Positions 1 to 4,453 of a DNA stretch of 8,362 bases are shown in pieces. Positions within the stretch are counted from its first letter, which is position 1. Each line of letters starts with the position of its first letter. The stretch comes from Candidatus Manganitrophaceae bacterium (GTDB lineage Bacteria > Nitrospirota > Nitrospiria > SBBL01 > Manganitrophaceae): assembly GCA_004297235.1 (NCBI GenBank), contig SCUR01000192.1, positions 1-8,362 of the forward strand, in the 5' to 3' direction. The translations under genes were made by a program, and so were the position numbers. Under the pieces are notes generated by a model that saw only the letters and a list, made by a program, of their open reading frames with translations, was not told the origin of the DNA and ran no database searches.

Positions 1-257
1 CATTCACCGGTCTTAACATCCCTCCCGGGCTTTGTCAAGGCGAGGTTTGACCCCCTTGGATCTTCCGGCTCCGCGCCGAATGGGTACCGCAGGAAAGATT
101 GAAACCGATGAGACATACGCTGATCGGATTAATCCATTCGTTGCATGGACTTCCCCGCATTTAAAAGGGTATCCTAATACAAGGGATGGACGGTCTTTGG
201 GCGTATACGTGGAAGATCGTCTCCGTTTCCCCAATCAGAAAATGTAGGGAGATTAAG
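1..257. other. left-edge stretch without a supported gene
   Basis: Short open frames exist on both strands here (13-234 minus, 32-247 plus), but their translations are rich in Arg, Ser and Pro, show no recognisable domain and have no convincing ribosome site. A frame open from the left edge on the plus strand ends with TGA at 100-102 and shows no recognisable end of a protein. The stretch probably holds the promoter of the gene at 258; the AT-rich patch near 160-182 is the likeliest place, but I cannot assign -35 and -10 boxes with confidence. Confidence 0.5.
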
Positions 258-656
258 ATGCCGTCTAAACAAAAATCCAAAATGACGAAACAGAAAGAGG
301 TCCATCTTTACAGAAAGTTCAAATCGGCAGGAATCAACGTCAATGACGTGGGGCAGCTCGCCTCGGTGGTCGGCGGGGGGGCCCTGCTTTTCTACTACCT
401 TCGGAAGGTGACCTTGGCCGATGCCCTGCTGGCCGTCGCAGGGGGCAGCCTGGTCTACCGAGGCGTCAAGACCGGCTCGATCCGGATCGACACCGCAGCC
501 GGAGCCAAGCAGCTCCGCCAAGGGCTGCAAGGCCTCGCCAAGCAGGCCCAGGGGTGGAGCCAAGCGGTCCGAAACCAAATCGGGGAGCGGTTCAAACGGG
601 AGATCAAACCGATGGTCCAGTCGGGTAAAAAGCCGCGCCGTCAAAAGGCGGCTTAA
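258..656 (+). CDS. small DUF2892/YgaP-like membrane protein
   Basis: This 132-residue protein has a basic N-terminus (about residues 1-22), then two short hydrophobic segments, about 34-47 and 54-69, separated by the turn YLRKVTLAD. The pattern of Gly-rich helix, LRK turn, then Ala/Gly-rich helix ending in LVYRGVKTG resembles the DUF2892 (YgaP-like) membrane hairpin often found in small inner-membrane proteins. Residues 80-132 form a basic, Gln/Lys/Arg-rich tail that may be helical and lie at the membrane surface or bind nucleic acid. The reading frame is open back to an ATG at 186, but I chose 258 because GGGAG lies eight bases before it and the upstream 24 residues look untypical. Function is unknown; family placement rests on pattern resemblance only. 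The next gene on the same strand starts after a structured gap, so the two may be separate units. Confidence 0.75.
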   Translation: MPSKQKSKMTKQKEVHLYRKFKSAGINVNDVGQLASVVGGGALLFYYLRKVTLADALLAVAGGSLVYRGVKTGSIRIDTAAGAKQLRQGLQGLAKQAQGWSQAVRNQIGERFKREIKPMVQSGKKPRRQKAA

Positions 657-662
657 GGCTCC

Positions 663-691
663 CCGCGTGCGATTCTTGACGACGCGGTTTT
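663..691 (+). terminator. possible weak intrinsic terminator
   Basis: CCGCGT (663-668) pairs with ACGCGG (682-687), a 6-bp GC-rich stem with a 13-base loop, followed at once by TTTT. It lies 7 bases after the stop codon at 656. The loop is long and the T run short, so termination would be partial at best. Confidence 0.4.
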
Positions 692-731
692 GCACTGAGG
701 TCTAAAAATATGTTACAAGGTTAGAAACGCG

Positions 732-820
732 CTGACGAATCCCTTCCCCTTCGTCAGGAAGCGAGATCTAAAAGGCCGTTGGAGATCCTCCAGCGGCCTT
801 TCCCTTGCCGCTTCCGTCAG
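732..820 (+). promoter_or_regulatory. multi-hairpin structured leader / terminator element
   Basis: Three nested or adjacent stems are visible. Stem A: CTGACGAA (732-739) with TTCGTCAG (750-757), 8 bp, loop TCCCTTCCCC. Stem B: GAAGCG (758-763) with CGCTTC (809-814). Stem C, enclosed by B: 14 bp between 771-784 and 788-801 with one G-T wobble and the 3-base loop ATC, flanked by AAA and TTT as in a bidirectional terminator. In addition CTGACG (732-737) can pair with CGTCAG (815-820) instead of with 752-757, giving two mutually exclusive folds. The element ends about 8 bases before the GAGGAG ribosome site (828-833) of the gene at 840. It may terminate upstream transcription, attenuate or sense a signal for the PH-domain gene, or both. 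I recognise no known riboswitch class. Confidence 0.55.
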
Positions 821-839
821 TCGATTCGAGGAGACCCAG

Positions 840-1310
840 ATGACTGCAGACGCATTGACCTCTCGCCCCCGCTCCTCGGACGAAGACCGTCTCCTCGTCT
901 GGGAAGGGCGGCCCGCCTGGAGCGAGTATATCTTTCTTTGGTTTTTCGCTCTCATCTCGGCCGTCCGGGCGCTGACCGTTTTCATCTTACCGATGGGAGA
1001 CCCCGGCAGCGGGCTGATTTATCTCCTCGGCGCCGGACTCTTTATCGGTCTGGCCTCTTTTCTCCGGCGCACCAACCGTTACGCCGTCACCCGTGCGGCC
1101 GTCCACCGAGCCTCAGGGTTGTTCGGCCGGGGCGAAAAGATTATTCCGCTGAAGGAAATCGCCCGCCTCAGCATCGAGCAGGGCCCCCTCGATCGTCTCT
1201 TCGGGATCGGGACACTGCTCCTTCATCTGAAGGAGGGGGATCGGGCCGATCGGCTGAACGGCATCCGCGACCCGGAGGTCGTCTGCCGAAAGATCGAAGC
1301 CCTCCTTTAG
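840..1310 (+). CDS. PH-domain (bPH2/DUF304-like) membrane protein
   Basis: The protein has 156 residues. After a charged N-terminus with the typical opening EDRLLVWEGRPAW (15-27) come two membrane segments, about 29-51 and 58-75. These are followed by a bacterial PH-like domain from about residue 79 to the end: TNRYAVTRAAVHRASGLFGR, then a second strand set KIIPLKEIARLSIEQGPLDRLFGIG and TLLLHL. This order (W-x-G-x-P, membrane hairpin, N-RYAVT, I-L-I, FG-G) is typical of bPH2/DUF304 proteins, which sit in the inner membrane with the PH domain in the cytoplasm. Their exact role is mostly unknown. GAGGAG at 828-833 supports the ATG at 840. The gene converges with the metallopeptidase gene, with only 56 bases between the stops and no obvious terminator there. 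The structured element at 732-820 lies directly upstream and may control it. Confidence 0.8.
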   Translation: MTADALTSRPRSSDEDRLLVWEGRPAWSEYIFLWFFALISAVRALTVFILPMGDPGSGLIYLLGAGLFIGLASFLRRTNRYAVTRAAVHRASGLFGRGEKIIPLKEIARLSIEQGPLDRLFGIGTLLLHLKEGDRADRLNGIRDPEVVCRKIEALL

Positions 1311-1366
1311 GAGTAGTAATCTGCGTTGATCCTTTGAAAACGAATATTGAACCTGTCGGCGCGTCC

Positions 1367-1789
1367 TCAAAAGCCGATGCCGTACTGGGTGGGGAGGGTC
1401 TCCTGAACCGGCGGAGTGGGAAAAAGCGAAGCGGCATATTTTTCGTATAATCGATTGACCCGCTGGGCGCGGACATAGTCATGGTGCCGAAATCCGCCGC
1501 CGAAAGTGGCGGGGATATGCAGCAGCTCGTGGATAAGGGTCTTCGTCTTCTCGACGTCGGAAAGGCGATCGTAATTCTCGGAGACCAGCTCGATCACATA
1601 GTGCGCCGGGAGGGCCAAGCCGGTCTGCATCGCCTTCGGCAGGGCATGGCAGCGGGCGAGGATCCGGCGGCTGCGCGTCCCGCGGCTGCGGATCGTCCGA
1701 ACTCGCTTCGGGTCAAGATGGTCCCATTGAAAAAAGGCGATGATGCGGACGATCTCCTCATCAATTTCAGGGGCCGGAACATATTCCAT
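1367..1789 (-). CDS. small HExxH putative metallopeptidase (phage-metallopeptidase-like)
   Basis: The 140-residue product opens MEYVPAPEIDEEI and carries the zinc-binding motif HELLH at residues 87-91 (His87, Glu88, His91), followed by IPATFGGGFRHHDY. His102 or His103 is a candidate third metal ligand. The order (E-Y-x-P-A-P start, RSRG strand near 34-37, E-L-V-S-E strand, then K-T-L-I-H-E-L-L-H-I-P and F-GG-R-H) matches what I know of the putative phage metallopeptidase family (PF18894-like). These are small stand-alone proteins with no established substrate. No signal peptide or membrane segment is visible, so it is probably cytoplasmic. The start is strongly supported: a GGAGGGAGGGAG tract lies seven bases upstream (1797-1808 on the plus strand), and a promoter with a perfect TTGACA box lies beyond it. 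It is divergent from bolA-grxD. Whether it is an active peptidase is inference from the motif. Confidence 0.75.
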   Translation of the reverse strand: MEYVPAPEIDEEIVRIIAFFQWDHLDPKRVRTIRSRGTRSRRILARCHALPKAMQTGLALPAHYVIELVSENYDRLSDVEKTKTLIHELLHIPATFGGGFRHHDYVRAQRVNRLYEKYAASLFPTPPVQETLPTQYGIGF

Positions 1790-1839
1790 CTGAATTCTCC
1801 CTCCCTCCGTTCGGACGCCGATCTACTCGGGCCTCGCCC

Positions 1840-1869
1840 TATATAGTCCAACCTTCGAGCCGCTGTCAA
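1840..1869 (-). promoter_or_regulatory. sigma70-type promoter for the metallopeptidase gene
   Basis: Read on the minus strand, a perfect TTGACA (-35, 1869 down to 1864) is followed after 18 bases by TATATA (-10, 1845 down to 1840). Transcription would start near 1833, about 45 bases before the ATG at 1789, with the strong ribosome site in between. Confidence 0.6.
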
Positions 1870-1882
1870 GCAAAAGGATGGA

Positions 1883-1900
1883 CCGATCTCGGCCGATCTC
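1883..1900. repeat. CCGATCTC tandem repeat, possible operator
   Basis: CCGATCTC occurs at 1883-1890 and 1893-1900, exactly 10 bases apart, so both copies would lie on the same face of the helix. The extended form GGCCGATC (1891-1898) recurs inverted as GATCGGCC at 1935-1942, inside the spacer of the plus-strand promoter. The copies sit between the two divergent promoters. GATCGG-type words are common elsewhere in this window, so chance is possible. Confidence 0.3.
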
Positions 1901-1929
1901 CCGAGTGAATTTTTACATCCTCTTTCCAC

Positions 1930-1958
1930 TTTAAGATCGGCCTGAAATAGGGTATAAT
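1930..1958 (+). promoter_or_regulatory. promoter for the bolA-grxD pair
   Basis: A perfect TATAAT (1953-1958) has a weak -35 match, TTTAAG (1930-1935), 17 bases upstream. The local AT richness stands out from the surroundings. Transcription would start near 1965, giving a leader of about 45 bases with GGAG at 1998-2001 ahead of the ATG at 2011. Confidence 0.6.
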
Positions 1959-2010
1959 CAGTTTTCTAATATGAAATCTTAAAACCGCCGACTGCACGGA
2001 GCCCAGAGAA

Positions 2011-2274
2011 ATGATCAGCAAAGAAATCTTGATCGGCTACATCCAGAAAGCGATGCCCGACGCGGTGGTCACCGTCGTCGACCGGACCGGCACCATGGAC
2101 CATTATCGCGTCCAGATCGTCTCCGAGGCCTTCCGGGGGAAGAACCTGCTCGACCGGCAACGGTTCGTCTACCAAGCGCTCAACGAGCCGATGAAAGACG
2201 GACGAATCCATGCCCTGGAAATTAAATCGTTCACACCCGAAGAGGCCCCCGCGCAGGCTCCTTCCGGCCATTGA
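2011..2274 (+). CDS. bolA: BolA/IbaG family protein
   Basis: This 87-residue protein covers the whole BolA fold. It has an N-terminal helix (EILIGYIQKAMPDA), the strand pair VVTVVDRTGTMDHYRVQIVS, the conserved helix segment EAFRGKNLLDRQRFVYQAL with the LLDRQR-VY-AL signature, and the final strand HALEIKSFTPEEAP. The invariant His of the HAL motif is present. BolA proteins bind monothiol CGFS-type glutaredoxins through a shared [2Fe-2S] cluster and act in iron sensing and Fe-S cluster transfer. The next gene here encodes such a glutaredoxin only 41 bases downstream, which strongly supports that role. GGAG at 1998-2001 supports the ATG start. The C-terminal APAQAPSGH tail is a short non-conserved extension. 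Whether it is closer to BolA or to IbaG cannot be settled by eye, so the symbol denotes the family. Confidence 0.92.
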   Translation: MISKEILIGYIQKAMPDAVVTVVDRTGTMDHYRVQIVSEAFRGKNLLDRQRFVYQALNEPMKDGRIHALEIKSFTPEEAPAQAPSGH

Positions 2275-2315
2275 CGGCATTATCGATAACAGACAGAACC
2301 AAGGAGAACGGACAG

Positions 2316-2642
2316 ATGAGCACCCCGATTGAGGAAGAAATCAAGAAAGAAATTGCAGCCAATAAGATTTTGATCTACGGTAAGGGAACCAAATCGATGC
2401 CGATGTGCGGCTTCACCCTGGAGACCATCCAGTTCTTCAATAAATACGGTTTCCCTTTCGAAGTGATCGACGTCTTAAGAAATATGGAAAAGCGGGAGAC
2501 CCTCTCCAAGATGACCAACTGGCCGACCCTGCCCAAGGTTTTCATCGGCGGGGAATTCTACGGCGATACCGATATTCTGGACGAGATGGCGAAAAAGGGA
2601 GAGGTCGAGCCGCTTTTGAAGCAAGTCTTCGGCAAGGAATAA
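2316..2642 (+). CDS. grxD: monothiol glutaredoxin, Grx4/GrxD type, with CGFT active site
   Basis: This 108-residue single-domain protein has the usual GrxD length. It shows the Grx4 landmarks in order: KGTKSMPMCGF with the glutathione-contacting Lys23 and the single active-site Cys31, the WPTLPKVFIGGEFYG segment with the cis-Pro loop, and DTDIL before the final helix. Such proteins do not mainly reduce disulfides; as dimers or with BolA they hold a glutathione-ligated [2Fe-2S] cluster and pass it on or report iron status. The usual CGFS motif reads CGFT here (Thr34), a conservative change next to the cluster-binding Cys. The frame is open back to a TTG at 2271 overlapping the bolA stop, but AAGGAG (2301-2306) places the start at the ATG at 2316. 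It is co-transcribed with bolA and probably ends transcription in the inverted-repeat region downstream. Confidence 0.93.
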   Translation: MSTPIEEEIKKEIAANKILIYGKGTKSMPMCGFTLETIQFFNKYGFPFEVIDVLRNMEKRETLSKMTNWPTLPKVFIGGEFYGDTDILDEMAKKGEVEPLLKQVFGKE

Positions 2643-2667
2643 CGCTCCTCTCCTCGGAATTTTCCAC

Positions 2668-2759
2668 CGGATGAGATGAACACGGGGGTAGAGGAGGGCG
2701 AATAAGAGAGAAACGGGGTCGCGCCGGTTTGAATCCCTCACCCGTGTTCATCTCATCCG
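2668..2759. repeat. 19-bp perfect inverted repeat with 54-base interior
   Basis: The arm at 2668-2686 (CGGATGAGATGAACACGGG) is exactly complementary to 2741-2759. Inside, GAGGG (2694-2698) can pair with CCCTC (2735-2739), and AAAC (2711-2714) with GTTT (2727-2730). The whole can therefore fold as one long hairpin on RNA of either strand. The flanks carry TCCAC on both sides (2663-2667 and 2762-2766), but the right copy is offset by two bases, so a clean target duplication is not proven. It lies between grxD and the SAM-hydrolase-like gene. It could be a transcript-end hairpin, a cis-regulatory element, or a small repeat element of MITE or REP type. Confidence 0.8.
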
Positions 2760-2779
2760 TCTCCACGGGCCCCTTTTTT
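2757..2779 (+). terminator. possible terminator, small hairpin with T6
   Basis: CCGT (2757-2760) can pair with ACGG (2765-2768), followed by GCCCC and six T at 2774-2779. The small stem overlaps the end of the long inverted-repeat arm, so either this or the long hairpin could precede the T run. The T run is 14 bases beyond the long hairpin, which is far for a classic intrinsic terminator. It would end the bolA-grxD transcript. Confidence 0.3.
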
Positions 2780-2815
2780 CCTTGATCCGTCTTCACCCAT
2801 CCGAATCGTTCACGC

Positions 2816-3613
2816 ATGCTCATTCATCTCATTGCCGATTACGGCCCCGGAGACCTCGCCTTTGCGGAGGTGGTGCAGCGCATCAAGCGTCACCTTCCGG
2901 ATGCGGAGATCATGCTGACCCCCGTCCCTTCCTTCTCGACGCTGGCGGCCGGATTCTGCGTGGCGCAGCTGGGGCTCAACGACGCTCCCGCCGGCACCTT
3001 GATCTTCCAAAACGTCGCCCCCCGCATGGATGACCCGCGCGCGCGCGCCGGCAATGCCGGAGAGCGCCTCGCTTTTGCGCGTTTGACGACCGGCGTCCGC
3101 GTCATCGGCGTGAATGCCGGCTACGCCTTCTCTTTTGTGCGGGAGGGGGCGGAGGAGCTTCGGTGGGTTTCCGTTTCGGCGGAGGGCTCCCAGTTCCGCT
3201 CGCGAGACCTCTTCCCCCAAGCGCTCGCCGAAGTGACACAAGGCCGCGCCGCCAGCCTGGCGGAGAAAATCGCTCTCGAGCAGATTCCGGAAATCCCGAA
3301 AAATCGGATCGCCTACATCGACGGCTACGGCAACCTGAAAACCACGCTCGATCGCGGCAGCCTCTCTTTCCCTCCCGGCGCTTCGCTGGAGGTCCGGATC
3401 GGAAAAGCCCGGCGGAAGGTCATCGTCGCCCGGGCCAGCTTCGACGTTCCGATCGGCGAGATGGCGCTGGCGCCCGGCAGCAGCGGCTGGAGAGAGGCGA
3501 GCGGGAAAGAGCTCCGTTGGATGGAGCTCTTTCTCCGCGGCGGAAATGCCTGGGAAACGTTCGACCGTCCGCCGGTCGGCGCGTCGATCGAGATAGAGGC
3601 GAACCCCTCTTGA
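2816..3613 (+). CDS. divergent SAM hydroxide adenosyltransferase (DUF62) family protein
   Basis: The protein has 265 residues, the usual size. The N-terminal start IHLIADYGPGD (3-13) matches the family's TDFG-x-x-D opening. The C-terminal domain is clear: IAYIDGYGNLKTTL (166-178) for the D-x-FGN motif, then GEMALAPGSSGW and LFLRGGNAWETF near 214-249 for the GSSG and GNA motifs. Classical members cleave S-adenosylmethionine to adenosine and methionine using an Asp-Arg-His triad. Here the DPGVG-type segment reads FQNVAPRMDD (64-73), the PDNG segment reads VNAGYAFSF (99-107), and the FHGRD segment reads FRSRD (127-131), so the catalytic His position holds Arg128. Activity may be lost or changed. 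No upstream start exists in frame (TGA at 2783-2785), yet no ribosome site precedes the ATG. The preceding gap carries a strong inverted repeat. Confidence 0.8.
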   Translation: MLIHLIADYGPGDLAFAEVVQRIKRHLPDAEIMLTPVPSFSTLAAGFCVAQLGLNDAPAGTLIFQNVAPRMDDPRARAGNAGERLAFARLTTGVRVIGVNAGYAFSFVREGAEELRWVSVSAEGSQFRSRDLFPQALAEVTQGRAASLAEKIALEQIPEIPKNRIAYIDGYGNLKTTLDRGSLSFPPGASLEVRIGKARRKVIVARASFDVPIGEMALAPGSSGWREASGKELRWMELFLRGGNAWETFDRPPVGASIEIEANPS

Positions 3614-3619
3614 TCCCGG

Positions 3620-4306
3620 TCAGAATGAAAGGCCTGCGTTAATCCCGAGCGAGGTCTGATCGGGAACGCGGAGCTCGATCCCGACATGCAGATTCCCGCC
3701 GATCCGGGCGAGGACCCCCAAGAAGAGGCCGAACGTATCATCCTCCACGGCCCCCCCATTGATATCGAGCCCCGACCAGACGACACCGCCATAAGGAACC
3801 AGCGCCGCCTGACCGGCCCGCGGAGAGCGGGCGCCGGCATCGAGATAGACGCCGAGCGCGGCATCATATTCGCTCCAGCTGAAACGGGTGTCGCCGTCTT
3901 TCGCCCGGAGACGAACGGTCTGGAGGACCGAGCCGACTTTGAGGCCGGCATCCGGGATCTGCGCCCAGGTGGTCTTGAATCCGACGCCGAAGGCCGGCCC
4001 GACATCGGTGTCTATTTTTCCGCCGGGTACATCTTTGATCTCAAATTGACCGAACCCGAGCCGAATGTTCAGGTCGACCCGATCCGTTAATCCGACCTCT
4101 CCCTTGGCGAAGACCTGGGTGCTCTCCGCCGTCCCTCCGGGAGAAGCGAGGTCCCGGTCAAAGACAAAATTGACTTCGGCGCCGACGTTCGATTTATTGG
4201 CGCCGACGGTGGCTCCCGGCACTCCGATAGGGGCCGCGAAGAGTGAGGTTGCCATCGTTGCAATGAAAACACTGACCGACCAGAATAGGAGCTGGAAACA
4301 CTTCAT
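3620..4306 (-). CDS. outer-membrane beta-barrel protein of unknown function
   Basis: This is a 228-residue precursor. Residues 1 to about 25 form a signal peptide (MKCFQLLF, then a hydrophobic core, ending SLFA before APIG). The rest alternates polar and hydrophobic residues in strand-turn-strand fashion with many Gly, Asp and aromatic residues, for example VGAEVNFVFDRDL, VDLNIRLGFGQFEI and VLARIGGNLHVGIELRV. The chain ends in Phe (GINAGLSF), the usual signal for assembly by the BAM machinery. A barrel of roughly eight to ten strands would fit the size. The frame is open back to an ATG at 4354, but a GGAGG site seven bases before the ATG at 4306 and the signal peptide decide the start. It may be a small porin-like or structural barrel; no specific family is recognised. 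Its stop lies only six bases from that of the convergent SAM-hydrolase-like gene. Confidence 0.78.
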   Translation of the reverse strand: MKCFQLLFWSVSVFIATMATSLFAAPIGVPGATVGANKSNVGAEVNFVFDRDLASPGGTAESTQVFAKGEVGLTDRVDLNIRLGFGQFEIKDVPGGKIDTDVGPAFGVGFKTTWAQIPDAGLKVGSVLQTVRLRAKDGDTRFSWSEYDAALGVYLDAGARSPRAGQAALVPYGGVVWSGLDINGGAVEDDTFGLFLGVLARIGGNLHVGIELRVPDQTSLGINAGLSF

Positions 4307-4360
4307 CACAAACCTCCGTTCGAGTAGTTGACTGCATAGGAAGAAAAACAACATAAAAAA

Positions 4361-4388
4361 CTTATCACATTAAAATCGGCGGATGCAA
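4361..4388 (-). promoter_or_regulatory. candidate promoter for the beta-barrel gene
   Basis: On the minus strand TTGCAT (4388 down to 4383) is followed after 16 bases by GATAAG (4366 down to 4361). The region down to about 4341 is strongly A-rich on the plus strand, which favours opening. The boxes match consensus only partly (3/6 and 4/6). Confidence 0.35.
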
Positions 4389-4392
4389 GCGC

Positions 4393-4421
4393 TTGAGCGA
4401 ATCGGGACAAATTCGTGATAT
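4393..4421 (+). promoter_or_regulatory. candidate promoter for the lipoprotein gene, next to a palindrome
   Basis: TTGAGC (4393-4398) is followed after 17 bases by TGATAT (4416-4421), with TATGCT (4419-4424) as an alternative -10. The perfect 10-base palindrome CAAGCGCTTG (4386-4395) overlaps the -35 boxes of both this promoter and the divergent one, so a bound regulator could touch both genes. The promoter match itself is weak. Confidence 0.3.
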
Positions 4422-4453
4422 GCTATTTCCTTGCAAGCAACCCGGGGCTCCGG

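Noticed and set aside
10..38. Minus-strand TTGACA (38 down to 33) with TAAGAC 17 bases on, as a promoter leaving the window leftward
   Set aside because: The -10 matches only 3 of 6 positions and no gene start with a proper ribosome site is visible before the edge.
13..234. 73-residue minus-strand frame at the left edge
   Set aside because: Low-complexity Arg/Ser-rich translation, no ribosome site, no family resemblance.
2681..2750. tRNA-like region: CACGGG/CCCGTG ends and a T-loop-like GGTTTGAATCCC (2726-2737)
   Set aside because: Only 35 bases lie between the would-be acceptor and T arm, too few for both D and anticodon arms. The T stem pairs at only 3 of 5 positions and no CCA end or anticodon arm is visible.
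2643..2815. SAM or SAH riboswitch upstream of the DUF62-like gene
   Set aside because: The region is structured, but I could not find the conserved core words of any known SAM or SAH class; recorded instead as an unassigned element.
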